A DNA stretch of 64,000 bases from Clostridium sp. 1001271B_151109_B4 (GTDB taxonomy: Bacteria; Bacillota; Clostridia; Clostridiales; Clostridiaceae): positions 1 to 64,000 of the forward strand of contig NZ_JADPBQ010000003.1 of the NCBI RefSeq assembly GCF_015670405.1, written 5' to 3'. The translations under genes were made by a program, and so were the position numbers. Position 1 is the first letter of the stretch, and every line of letters starts with the position of its first letter. The notes under the pieces are model-generated. The model searched no databases and was not told the DNA's origin. It saw only the letters and a program-made list of their open reading frames with translations. Positions 33,789-42,345 of the stretch are shown piece by piece.

Positions 33789-34736
33789 TTATCTCTTACT
33801 TGCATCAAATATTTCACCAGCAGCCTTTGGTGCTTGTGAAGATCTTGAGAATATAATTAATGCAATTAATGTAACTATATAAGGGAATACCTTTAAAACA
33901 ACTAATGGTATATTAGATAACTCTGGTATTACTTGCGCAACATTTGCTAATGTTGATGCAAATCCGAAGAAGAATGTTGATGCTAATATTCCTAAAGGTC
34001 TCCATTGTCCAAATATTAATGCTGCTAATGAAAGGAATCCTAATCCAGCAACACTACCATTAAACTCACCTGAATATGTTACTAATATAATGCATCCACC
34101 TAAAGCAGCTAATGCACCTGATATTATAACACCCATATATCTAGTTCTCATTACATTGATACCAGCTGCTTGAGAAGCTTGTGGGTTTTCTCCACAAGAT
34201 CTTAATCTTAATCCAAATGAAGTTTTATATAATAAGAATGCACTTATCATTAATATTGCTAATACTAACCATGTTGTAGCATAAGTTTTTGTAAAGAATA
34301 ATGGCCCTATTACAGGAATGTCTTTTAATACTGGAATACTTTTTGGTAAAAAACCTAAAGTTATTCTTATATTACCACTACCAGTAATATTTCTTGCTAA
34401 GAATACAGTTAATGCTCCAGCCATCATATTAATAGCTGTACCACTTATAACTTGGTCTGCATTTAAATTAATACTTGCAAATGCGTGTAAAAGTGAGAAT
34501 AAAGCTCCAACTATTGCAGCAACTAAAAGTCCTATCCATAACGCTCCATTAACACCTGCTGCTTGAAGTTTTGATATTGTTAATGCTCCAGCAAAAGAAC
34601 CTACTATCATAAATCCGTCTAATCCTATATTTACAATACCACTTCTTTCACAATAAAGTGCTCCTAAAGCAGTAATTAGCATAGGTATAGTATACGCTAT
34701 TGCATAAGGAAAAATTTGTACTATTATATCCCACAT
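33789..34736 (-). CDS. nupQ: Nucleoside ABC transporter permease 2 (NupQ/YufQ type)
   Basis: A 315-residue BPD_transp_2 family permease with about nine hydrophobic helices. Landmarks are YCERSGIVNIGLDGFMIVGSFAGAL, INLNADQVISGTAINMMAGALTVFL, and SCGENPQASQAAGINVMRTRYMGVIISGALAALGG, the EAA-like cytoplasmic loop that contacts the ATPase. It is homologous to Bacillus NupQ of the guanosine importer NupNOPQ and to BmpA-linked permeases. Its ATG overlaps the stop of the preceding permease gene by one base, so the two are translated in a coupled way. Confidence 0.88.
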   Translation of the reverse strand: MWDIIVQIFPYAIAYTIPMLITALGALYCERSGIVNIGLDGFMIVGSFAGALTISKLQAAGVNGALWIGLLVAAIVGALFSLLHAFASINLNADQVISGTAINMMAGALTVFLARNITGSGNIRITLGFLPKSIPVLKDIPVIGPLFFTKTYATTWLVLAILMISAFLLYKTSFGLRLRSCGENPQASQAAGINVMRTRYMGVIISGALAALGGCIILVTYSGEFNGSVAGLGFLSLAALIFGQWRPLGILASTFFFGFASTLANVAQVIPELSNIPLVVLKVFPYIVTLIALIIFSRSSQAPKAAGEIFDASKR

Positions 34737-35815
34737 TATTTTTCCACCGCCCTTTCACTAGATGTTTTTAATTTCTTGTCATTTCTTTTTTTCTTTATAC
34801 TCTTAATTACTCTATCCATAACAACACTAGTTGCAGCAAAATAGATAATTGTAGCTATTATTGTATCAGCTAATTCTGGTGGTACTTTAACATTGGCATT
34901 CATGAATCCTTTACCAACATATAATACTCCAAAGAATAATGCTGATAATAATACTCCAATTGGAGTGTTATTACCTAATAAGGCAACAGCTATTCCATCA
35001 AACCCTTGTGATGGCATTACACCTATTTGAAGTACTGTAGAGTTACCCATATATTGAGCAACACCAGCTAATCCAGCTAGTCCCCCTGCTATCATCATAG
35101 ATATAACTATATTTCTATTTACAGGCATACCAGCATATTCAGCTCCAAACTTATTGTATCCAACTGCCTTTAATTCATATCCTAAAACAGTCTTATTTAA
35201 AAGGAACCAAACAACTAATACTGAAATTAATGCTAGGAATATTCCATAATTTATGTATGATCCACCTAATATGTTAGATAACCAATCGGCCTTTAAAGTT
35301 GCTGTATCTGCTAATCTAGCTGATTCTGTTTCAGTAGTTCCTTTTAAATGTAGTGGAACCATATAATAAACTATCCAATATGCAGTCCAGTTCATCATGA
35401 TTGCAGAAACAACTTCATTAACGTTAAATAATGCTTTTAAAGCTCCAGGTACAGCTGCCCAAATTGCTCCAGCTAATATACCGCATATAATCATTAATGG
35501 TAATAATATAGGTGATGGTAAATCAACTAATAACCCTATTGCAGTTACAGTAAAACCACCAGCTAACATTTGACCTGGAGTACCTATGTTAAATAATCCA
35601 GTTTTGTTAGCAAATGCAAAAGATAACCCTGTAAGAATTAAAGGTGTCGCAGTTGCAATTGAGTTTCCTATTCTTTGAGGATTCATAAGTCCACCCTTAA
35701 ATAGATATGTATAACCATCTATTGGGTTAAATCCCATTGCTAGCATTAATAAAAATCCTGCAAGTAATCCTAAAACTACTGCCATTAAAGATTTTAATAA
35801 TTGATTCTTATGCAC
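34736..35815 (-). CDS. nupP: Nucleoside ABC transporter permease 1 (NupP/YufP type)
   Basis: A 359-residue BPD_transp_2 permease. Typical segments are NKTGLFNIGTPGQMLAGGF, FNVNEVVSAIMMNWTAYWIVYYMV, AVGYNKFGAEYAGMPVNRNIVISMMIAGGLAGLAG (ATPase-coupling loop) and GFDGIAVALLGNNTPIGVLLSALFFG. It forms the heterodimeric channel with the downstream permease. The start is a GTG that shares its first base with the stop codon of the ATPase gene (TAGTG). The basic C-terminal tail is cytoplasmic. Confidence 0.88.
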   Translation of the reverse strand: MHKNQLLKSLMAVVLGLLAGFLLMLAMGFNPIDGYTYLFKGGLMNPQRIGNSIATATPLILTGLSFAFANKTGLFNIGTPGQMLAGGFTVTAIGLLVDLPSPILLPLMIICGILAGAIWAAVPGALKALFNVNEVVSAIMMNWTAYWIVYYMVPLHLKGTTETESARLADTATLKADWLSNILGGSYINYGIFLALISVLVVWFLLNKTVLGYELKAVGYNKFGAEYAGMPVNRNIVISMMIAGGLAGLAGVAQYMGNSTVLQIGVMPSQGFDGIAVALLGNNTPIGVLLSALFFGVLYVGKGFMNANVKVPPELADTIIATIIYFAATSVVMDRVIKSIKKKRNDKKLKTSSERAVEK

Positions 35816-37335
35816 TAAGCTTCCTCCTTCTTTATGCCGGCCATCATTAAACCAACTTCATTTTCATTTGTTTCACTAGCATTAACTATACCTACTAATT
35901 CACCATTGTTAACAACAGCTATTCTGTCAGATACATTTAAAACTTCATCTAATTCAAGAGATACTAATAAAACAGCTTTTCCTAAATCTCTTTGTTCAAC
36001 TAATCTTTTATGAATATATTCTATTGAACCAACATCTAGCCCTCTTGTTGGTTGAACAGCAATTAAAAAGTCTGGATTAGATTCTATTTCACGTCCAATT
36101 ACACCTTTTTGTTGGTTACCACCTGATAAAGATCTTGCAATAGATTTTCCACCTTCTCCTGATCTAACATCAAATGTTTCTATAATTTTTTGTGCATATT
36201 CGCTAATCTTTGATCTATTAATTAAACCTTTATTAGAAAATGGCTTCTTTTTATAAGCTTTAAGCACCATATTATCTTCCATTGTATAATCAAGGATTAA
36301 TCCTCTTTTATGTCTATCTTCTGGAATATGTGCCATACCATCATCTATTCTCTCACGTATTGAATCTTTTATTATATTTCTTCCTTTAAATATGATATTA
36401 CCTGACTCAACACTTCTCATACCAGTTAAAGCTTCAACTAATTCAGTTTGTCCATTACCTTCAACACCGGCAATACCAACAATTTCTCCAGCTCTAATAT
36501 CTAATGAGAAGTTCTTTAATCCAAGTACTTTTTTATTGTTATTAACGCAAAGGTCTTCTATTTTAACAACTATATCTTTTGGCTTTGCTTCATTCTTTTC
36601 AACTTTAAATGCTACTTCTCTACCAACCATCATTTTAGCCATATCAGCTTCTGTAGTATCTTCTACATTAACTGTTCCTATGTATTTACCTCTTCTAATA
36701 ACTGTACATCTATTAGCTGCTTCCTTGATTTCTTTTAATTTATGAGTAATTAAGATAATAGACTTACCTTCTTTAGTCATATTTTTCATAATTGAAATTA
36801 ATTCATCAATTTCACTTGGAGTTAATACTGCCGTTGGTTCATCGAATATTAACACATTTGCATTTCTGTAAAGCATTTTTAATATTTCAACTCTTTGTTG
36901 CATTCCAACAGAAATATTTTCTATTTTTGCATAAGGATCAACATTTAATCCATATTGCTTAGATAATTCTTCAATTTTTTTTGCTGCTGTTTTAATATCT
37001 ACAGTTAATCCCTTTCTAGGTTCACATCCTAAAATTATATTTTCTGTAACTGTAAAATTATCTACTAATTTAAAATGTTGATGAACCATTCCGATTCCTA
37101 AATCATTTGCTACATTAGGATTAGATATTTTTACTTCTTTTCCCCTAACTTTTATACAACCTCTATCTGGCTTGTACATACCAAATAACATTCCCATTAA
37201 TGTCGACTTACCAGCACCATTTTCACCTAAAAGAGCATGAATTTCTCCTTGCTTTAGCTGCAGGGTAATATTATCATTTGCTACTATCCCTGGAAATTCT
37301 TTACGGATATTTAGCATCTCAACTACATATTCCAT
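35815..37335 (-). CDS. nupO: Nucleoside ABC transporter ATP-binding protein (NupO/YufO type)
   Basis: A 506-residue duplicated sugar-type ABC ATPase. Domain 1 has Walker A LLGENGAGKSTLM, signature NISVGMQQRVEILK and Walker B LIFDEPTAVLTPSEI. Domain 2 has the degenerate Walker A AGVEGNGQTELVEALTG and signature SLSGGNQQKGVIGREI with AVQPTRGLDVG in place of the usual DEPTRGVD. Degeneracy of the second site is normal in this family. It drives nucleoside import with the two permeases and the upstream lipoproteins. GGAGGATATCC precedes the ATG. No riboswitch was found in its own 470-bp leader. Confidence 0.9.
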   Translation of the reverse strand: MEYVVEMLNIRKEFPGIVANDNITLQLKQGEIHALLGENGAGKSTLMGMLFGMYKPDRGCIKVRGKEVKISNPNVANDLGIGMVHQHFKLVDNFTVTENIILGCEPRKGLTVDIKTAAKKIEELSKQYGLNVDPYAKIENISVGMQQRVEILKMLYRNANVLIFDEPTAVLTPSEIDELISIMKNMTKEGKSIILITHKLKEIKEAANRCTVIRRGKYIGTVNVEDTTEADMAKMMVGREVAFKVEKNEAKPKDIVVKIEDLCVNNNKKVLGLKNFSLDIRAGEIVGIAGVEGNGQTELVEALTGMRSVESGNIIFKGRNIIKDSIRERIDDGMAHIPEDRHKRGLILDYTMEDNMVLKAYKKKPFSNKGLINRSKISEYAQKIIETFDVRSGEGGKSIARSLSGGNQQKGVIGREIESNPDFLIAVQPTRGLDVGSIEYIHKRLVEQRDLGKAVLLVSLELDEVLNVSDRIAVVNNGELVGIVNASETNENEVGLMMAGIKKEEA

Positions 37336-37750
37336 GGATATCCTCCTCTAAAAAAATATTTTATGAACATATATTGTTAATTAATTTATGCATATTATAA
37401 GTTAATATACTTACAAAATAATCACATAATTATATACGAACTTCATTTTAAGTATAATTTATATATTTCGTATTTTCAACATTTTTTTCACTCATTTTTT
37501 ATAAATAATGTACTATATTAATTATTTTTACATATTATTATTAAAACACCCATAATAAAACGATATATCGGCCATTAACCCTGCAATTTCAACACATTCT
37601 TTGTATGTTCATTTACATTTTTTTCCTTAATATTCAATTGTTTTTTGTCTGTTTTAAAGATAAAATGTAATTTTTTTACTATATTCTAGCTTGATGAATA
37701 CTCTTTTTCTAATTAGTATATACTATTAATTCTTTGGCTTAAATTTTACA
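37336..37750. other. Leader of the transporter operon
   Basis: About 415 bp without a gene between the nearest lipoprotein gene's terminator and the ATPase gene. A perfect 10-bp palindrome CGATATATCG sits at 37561-37570, flanked by GGCC on one side. Otherwise it is AT-rich and has no aptamer-like motif. Confidence 0.4.
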
Positions 37751-37753
37751 CAT

Positions 37754-37789
37754 AAAAGGAGCTATGTAAATTTCTTTAACATAGCTCCA
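37754..37789 (-). terminator. Terminator after lipoprotein gene 1
   Basis: GGAGCTATGT/ACATAGCTCC hairpin and U-run. The terminators of the three lipoprotein genes share the CTATGTTAA core, a further sign of duplication. Confidence 0.9.
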
Positions 37790-37807
37790 TTTAATCATAA
37801 TTGTATA

Positions 37808-38890
37808 TTATAACTCTGTTTTAACTTCTATTTGACCATTCTTAATTGCATCTAATACTTCATTAACTTTAGTAACTGTATCATCATTTAAGTTTGGATT
37901 TTCTGCTGGTATACCAACACCATCATTTTCAGCATTGAAAGTTAATACTTGTCCACCCGGGAATTCATCATTTAATTGTGCTTCAATCATTTGATAAGCT
38001 GCTTCATCAATCTTCTTAATAGCTGAAGTTAAGATTACAGATTTACTTCCTTCATACATACCATCAGCATATTGATCTGAGTCAACACCTATAACCCATA
38101 CTTCTTCACCATTAACAACTCTTGTCTTAGCTTCTGTTATAACACCAGTTCCAACTCCACCAGCCGCAGCAAATATTGCTTTAACTCCGTTATCATACAT
38201 TTGAGCTGCTAATTGTTGTCCTAAAGCTGTATCAACGAATGACCCTGAATAAACTATATTTTCAGCCTTTAAAGTAACACTTGATCCATAATGTTCGTTT
38301 GCATAAGCAACTCCTTGTTGGAATCCATAGTTAAACTTTTGAACTGCTGGTATTTCCATACCACCGATAAATCCTAAATCACCAGTTTGTAATTCAACAG
38401 CTGCTGCAACCCCTGCTGCAAATCCACTTTGTTCTTCAGCAAAGTATATTGCAACTGTGTTATCTCCTACAACATAGCTATCATTACCATCGTTTGGCTC
38501 ACCATCAATTATAACAAATTTTGCATCTTCATATTGTGTTTGAGCTTTATATATAGCTGTTTCAAATTTGTAACCTGGAGTTACAATAAATTTATATCCT
38601 GCATCATATAGATTTTGTATTTCTGTTAAATAGTTAGCTTCAGTTTCTCCACCTGGTTGCATATAATTCTTTTCAATTCCAAGACTTTTTTCAGCCTCAA
38701 TTATACCTTCCCAAGTTCCTTGGTTAAATGACTTATCATCAATTGTTCCTGAATCTGTAACCATACCAACCTTTAATGTTGTTTCTCCTGAATTCCCTGC
38801 GCTTCCTGAATTACTGTCGTTGCTTCCGCATCCAACTAATCCAGTTACCATTAATGCTGAAAGCGTTAATGCAATAATCTTCTTTTTCAT
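37808..38890 (-). CDS. BmpA-family nucleoside-binding lipoprotein, copy 1
   Basis: A 360-residue solute-binding lipoprotein. Signal peptide MKKKIIALTLSALMVTGLVG with lipobox cysteine C21, then a Ser/Gly/Asn-rich linker. The binding domain has KVGMVTDSGTIDDKSFNQGTWEGI (BMP/PnrA signature), FIGGMEIPAVQKFNYGFQQGVAYAN, AAGGVGTGVITEAK and VWVIGVDSDQYADG. It would deliver purine nucleosides to the Nup-type permease encoded downstream. The true start is ATG 38890 behind AGGAGGAG; the frame extends far upstream into the riboswitch, which is not coding. It is the copy nearest to the transporter operon. Confidence 0.93.
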   Translation of the reverse strand: MKKKIIALTLSALMVTGLVGCGSNDSNSGSAGNSGETTLKVGMVTDSGTIDDKSFNQGTWEGIIEAEKSLGIEKNYMQPGGETEANYLTEIQNLYDAGYKFIVTPGYKFETAIYKAQTQYEDAKFVIIDGEPNDGNDSYVVGDNTVAIYFAEEQSGFAAGVAAAVELQTGDLGFIGGMEIPAVQKFNYGFQQGVAYANEHYGSSVTLKAENIVYSGSFVDTALGQQLAAQMYDNGVKAIFAAAGGVGTGVITEAKTRVVNGEEVWVIGVDSDQYADGMYEGSKSVILTSAIKKIDEAAYQMIEAQLNDEFPGGQVLTFNAENDGVGIPAENPNLNDDTVTKVNEVLDAIKNGQIEVKTEL

Positions 38891-38954
38891 AAATACTCTC
38901 CTCCTAAATGCTGATTTTTTAGTCTGCTCAAGATACTTACTCCATATTTTTATC

Positions 38955-38992
38955 AAAAAAAACGTATTAATTTCCAAAGTGAAATTAATACG
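38955..38992 (-). terminator. Attenuator of riboswitch 1
   Basis: CGTATTAATTTC/GAAATTAATACG, a 12-bp perfect stem with a 6-nt loop and a run of eight U, between the aptamer and the lipoprotein ATG. It makes copy 1 an OFF-type transcriptional switch. Confidence 0.9.
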
Positions 38993-39034
38993 TAGTAACT
39001 CTTTTATCTTCTTATAGAGTTCATATATCAAGCT

Positions 39035-39102
39035 CACTCATAGTCGGAACTTTTTGGCTTCCGGTAGAAACATCCCACCATATCTGGGACTTATATGAGT
39101 CG
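39035..39102 (-). promoter_or_regulatory. Guanine-class purine riboswitch 1
   Basis: On the minus strand: P1 ACTCATA/TATGAGT, P2 TCCCA/TGGGA with GATATGG loop, J2/3 GTTTCTACC, P3 CGGAA/TTCCG, J3/1 ACT. The ligand-pairing base equivalent to xpt C74 is C. All core residues match the consensus. Confidence 0.93.
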
Positions 39103-39300
39103 TTTCATTATCCGTTTTTTATTATAATTTATATATTTTTCATTGTCAATATTAGTTTTTTCTTCTATATTTTTTTGTTTTTTTAATTTTTTGTGTATTT
39201 TTTTATCAAAACATATCTTAATTTAATTTTATCTCTTTTTTAATTTTTAGTATTTATGTAACTTAACTAAAAATACTTCTAATTATATTTATTAATATAA

Positions 39301-39340
39301 AAAAAATAACTATGTTAAGTATATTAACATAGTTATTTTT
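39301..39340 (-). terminator. Terminator after lipoprotein gene 2
   Basis: AAAATAACTATGTTAA/TTAACATAGTTATTTT hairpin with U-run on the minus strand. Confidence 0.9.
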
Positions 39341-39352
39341 CCTATATGAATA

Positions 39353-40426
39353 TTATAATTCGCTTTTAACTTCTATTTCACCTGATTTGATAGCGCCTAA
39401 TACTTCGTTTACTTTAGTTACTGTTTCATCCTTTAAATTTGGATTTTCTTCTGGAATACCTACTGCATCATTTTTAGCATCAAATATTAATGATTGTCCA
39501 CCTGGGAATTCATTATTCAATTCAGCTTCTATCATTTTATAAGATGCTACATTAACTTTCTTAATAGCTGAAGTTAAAATTACTGATTTATTTCCTTCAT
39601 AAATACCATCAGTATATTGATCTGAATCAACACCAATAATCCATGCTTCTTCACCATTAACTGCTCTTGTTTTAGCTTCTGTTATAGCACCCATACCAGT
39701 TCCACCAGCTGCAGTAAATATTACTTTAACACCTCTATCGTACATTTGAGCTGCTAATTGTTGACCTAAAGCTAAATCAGTAAATGAACCTGAGTAAACA
39801 ATATTTTCAGCCTTTAAACTAACATTTGTTCCAAGGTTTTCATTTGCATAAGCTACACCTTGTTGGAATCCAAAGTTAAATTTCTTAACTGATGAAGATT
39901 CCATACCACCTATAAATCCAAAGTCACCATTTTGTAATTCAATTGCTGCTGCAACACCTGCTACAAATCCACCCTCATGTTCAGCAAATTGTATTGCAAC
40001 TGTATTATCTGCTACAACATAGTTTCCATCTTCATCCATAGGCGCTCCATCAAGTATAACAAATTTTGCATCTTCGTATCTATTTTGAGCCTTATATATA
40101 GCTGTTTCAAGTTTAAAACCAGGGCCTACTATAAATCTATAACCTGAATCATAAAGATTTTGAATTTCTGTTAAATAATCAGCTTCTGTTTCTCCAGAAG
40201 GCTTTAAGTAATTTTTTTCAATTCCTAACTCTTCTTCTGCTTCTATTATTCCTTCCCAAGTACCTTGATTGAATGATTTATCATCAATTGTACCTGAATC
40301 AGTAATCATACCAACTTTTAGCATTTCTTCTCCAGAATTTGATGAATTATCATTGTTACTTCCGCATCCAACTAATCCTGTTACCATTAGTGCTGAAAGT
40401 ACTAATGCAATAACCTTTTTCTTCAT
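39353..40426 (-). CDS. BmpA-family nucleoside-binding lipoprotein, copy 2
   Basis: A 357-residue paralog of the neighbours. Lipobox TGLVGC gives C21. The domain has KVGMITDSGTIDDKSFNQGTWEGI, FIGGMESSSVKKFNFGFQQGVAYAN, AAGGTGMGAITEAK and AWIIGVDSDQYTDG. Differences from copies 1 and 3 cluster at DGAPMDEDGNYVVADN, VAIQFAEHEGGF and GMESSSVKKFNF, around the expected ligand pocket, so specificity may differ. AGGAGGAGTGTACAA precedes the ATG. It has its own riboswitch and terminator, so it forms a separate transcription unit. Confidence 0.93.
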   Translation of the reverse strand: MKKKVIALVLSALMVTGLVGCGSNNDNSSNSGEEMLKVGMITDSGTIDDKSFNQGTWEGIIEAEEELGIEKNYLKPSGETEADYLTEIQNLYDSGYRFIVGPGFKLETAIYKAQNRYEDAKFVILDGAPMDEDGNYVVADNTVAIQFAEHEGGFVAGVAAAIELQNGDFGFIGGMESSSVKKFNFGFQQGVAYANENLGTNVSLKAENIVYSGSFTDLALGQQLAAQMYDRGVKVIFTAAGGTGMGAITEAKTRAVNGEEAWIIGVDSDQYTDGIYEGNKSVILTSAIKKVNVASYKMIEAELNNEFPGGQSLIFDAKNDAVGIPEENPNLKDETVTKVNEVLGAIKSGEIEVKSEL

Positions 40427-40479
40427 TTGTACACTCCTCCTGAATACTCATATTAAAAATACATTTAATTAATCCGTAT

Positions 40480-40516
40480 AAAAAAGACGCATCATTTCCA
40501 AAGTGAAAATAATGCA
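40480..40516 (-). terminator. Attenuator of riboswitch 2
   Basis: GCATTATTTTC pairs with GAAATGATGC (one wobble/bulge) and is followed by GTCTTTTTT on the minus strand, before the copy 2 gene. Confidence 0.85.
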
Positions 40517-40560
40517 CCTTAACCCTATTAATATTCGTATCGAGTTCCAAGTACTAATTT

Positions 40561-40627
40561 CACTCATAGTCGGAAATTTACGGCTTCCGGTAGAAACACC
40601 CCACCACATTTGAGATTTATATGAGTT
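40561..40627 (-). promoter_or_regulatory. Guanine-class purine riboswitch 2
   Basis: P1 ACTCATA/TATGAGT, J2/3 GTTTCTACC, P3 CGGAA/TTCCG with GCCGTAAAT loop, and J3/1 ACT with C at the specificity position. The P2 loop reads AATGTGG instead of GATATGG, still compatible with loop-loop pairing. Confidence 0.92.
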
Positions 40628-40805
40628 TGTTTTATTGTTCGTGTCCTATTATATTTAATATTTTTTCCTCTGTCAATATTATTTATCTATTTTATTGTTA
40701 TTGCTTTATTATATCAAAACAGCATATTACCACTTATATATTTTCTTATATAGATAATTATAAAATTAAACTATATTATACATATATCTTTATACTCATA
40801 ATATT

Positions 40806-40838
40806 AAAAAGGACTATGTATTATTAACATAGTCCTAG
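40806..40838 (-). terminator. Terminator after lipoprotein gene 3
   Basis: AGGACTATGTTAA/ATACATAGTCCT hairpin followed by TTTTTAA on the minus strand. Confidence 0.9.
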
Positions 40839-40851
40839 TTTTATATCAATA

Positions 40852-41922
40852 CTATAATTCAGTTTTAACTTCTATTTCATCTGCTTTAATAGCATTTATT
40901 ACTTCATTAACTTTTGTGATTGTATCTTCACTTAAGTTTGGATTTTCACTTGGAATACCAACTGCATCATTTTTAGCATCGAATGTTAATACTTGGCCAC
41001 CTGGGAATTCACCATTCATTTCATCTGCTATTATTTGACAAGTTGCTTCATCAACCTTTTTAATAGCTGATGTTAATACTACTGATTTATTACCTTCGTA
41101 TACTCCATCATCATATTGATCTGAATCAACACCTATAACCCATGCTTCTTCGCCATTAACAACTCTTGTTTTAGCTTCTGTAATTACACCTATATTAACT
41201 CCAGCAGCGGCTGTGAAAATTGCTTTAACTCCGTTATCATACATTTGAGCTGATAATTGTTGTCCTAAAGCTGCATCTGAGAATGACCCTGAGTAAACTA
41301 TATTTTCAGCTTTTAAACTAACATTTGTTCCATAGTGTTCGTTAGCATATGCTACACCTTGTTGGAATCCATAGTTAAACTTTTTAACTGATGGTATTTC
41401 CATTCCACCAATAAATCCAAAGTCACCATCTTGTAATTGAACTGCTGCTGCAACACCTGCTATAAATCCACTTTGTTCTTCAGCAAAGTATATTGCAACT
41501 GCGTTATCTGCTACAAGATAGTTATCATTACCATCGTTTGGTTCTCCATCAATTAAAACAAATTTTGCATCTTCATATTGAGTTTGAGCCTTGTATATAG
41601 CTGTCTCAAACTTGTAGCCTGGTGTTACTATAAACTTATAACCTGAATCATAAAGATTTTGGATTTCTGTTAAATAACTTGATTCTGATTCTCCATTAGG
41701 TTGCATAAAAGTTTTTTCAATATCAAACTTCTCTGCTGCTGCTCCAATTCCTTCCCACGTACCTTGGTTAAACGATTTATCGTCAATCGTACCAGTGTCA
41801 GTAACCATACCAACCTTTAACGCTCCTTCTTCTGATTTTGATGCGTTGTTATCACTTCCACAACCAACTAATCCTGTTACCATCAGTGCTGAAAGTACTA
41901 ATGCCATAACTTTTTTCTTCAT
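40852..41922 (-). CDS. BmpA-family nucleoside-binding lipoprotein, copy 3
   Basis: A 356-residue paralog. Lipobox TGLVGC at C21, then KVGMVTDTGTIDDKSFNQGTWEGI, FIGGMEIPSVKKFNYGFQQGVAYAN, AAAGVNIGVITEAK and AWVIGVDSDQYDDG. By eye it is closer to copy 1 than to copy 2 in the ligand pocket. It is the most upstream of the three. AGGAGGAGTCTACTT precedes the ATG. Its leader aptamer is divergent and its attenuator weak, so control of this copy has probably changed. Confidence 0.93.
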   Translation of the reverse strand: MKKKVMALVLSALMVTGLVGCGSDNNASKSEEGALKVGMVTDTGTIDDKSFNQGTWEGIGAAAEKFDIEKTFMQPNGESESSYLTEIQNLYDSGYKFIVTPGYKFETAIYKAQTQYEDAKFVLIDGEPNDGNDNYLVADNAVAIYFAEEQSGFIAGVAAAVQLQDGDFGFIGGMEIPSVKKFNYGFQQGVAYANEHYGTNVSLKAENIVYSGSFSDAALGQQLSAQMYDNGVKAIFTAAAGVNIGVITEAKTRVVNGEEAWVIGVDSDQYDDGVYEGNKSVVLTSAIKKVDEATCQIIADEMNGEFPGGQVLTFDAKNDAVGIPSENPNLSEDTITKVNEVINAIKADEIEVKTEL

Positions 41923-42060
41923 AAGTAGACTCCTCCTAAGTGCTCATTCTTTTGTATGATTATGATATTGTTCTATATTCAAAAATCAATAAATCACTAT
42001 AGCGAAATTAATACACTATAATTCATACATGATTCGTATAGAGTTAATATATATAAAATT

Positions 42061-42128
42061 CACTCATAGCTTAAAATTTAAGGTTTTCAGTAAAAACATC
42101 CCACCATATTAGAAATTTATATGATTGC
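42061..42128 (-). promoter_or_regulatory. Divergent guanine-class riboswitch 3
   Basis: The position and overall layout match riboswitches 1 and 2 (P1 with one A-G mismatch, GATATGG-like loop AATATGG, final GCTATGAGTG), but the core differs. J2/3 reads GTTTTTACT instead of GTTTCTACC, P3 is A/U only, and the base before the specificity C is G instead of A. The downstream hairpin (about 41985-42015) is short and poorly paired. Confidence 0.7.
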
Positions 42129-42264
42129 TTTTTTTATTCGCGTTTCATTATAAATTATCTAATTTTCTTTGTCAATATATGTTTTATTTTTAATAAATTT
42201 AAACTATTCTTTATATTTATTTTTTCTTTGCCTTAACTTAAGACTATTTAAATCCTCTACTTAT

Positions 42265-42322
42265 AGCTAATAAATGGGAATATTACAACTAAAAATAGTT
42301 CTAATATTCCCATTTATTAGCT
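42265..42322. terminator. 58-bp near-perfect palindrome after asnB
   Basis: 21-bp perfect arms (AGCTAATAAATGGGAATATTA and complement) enclose a second dyad AACTA/TAGTT. It lies 24 bp past the asnB stop. The better U-tract (CTTTT) is on the plus-strand side, so its direction as a terminator is uncertain. Confidence 0.7.
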
Positions 42323-42345
42323 TTTCTACACCATAAGCATTTTAG

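Noticed and set aside
37808-39037. Longer lipoprotein 1 starting at 39037
   Set aside because: The extra 49 codons cross the riboswitch and its terminator; the lipoprotein signal peptide and AGGAGGAG site fix the start at 38890.
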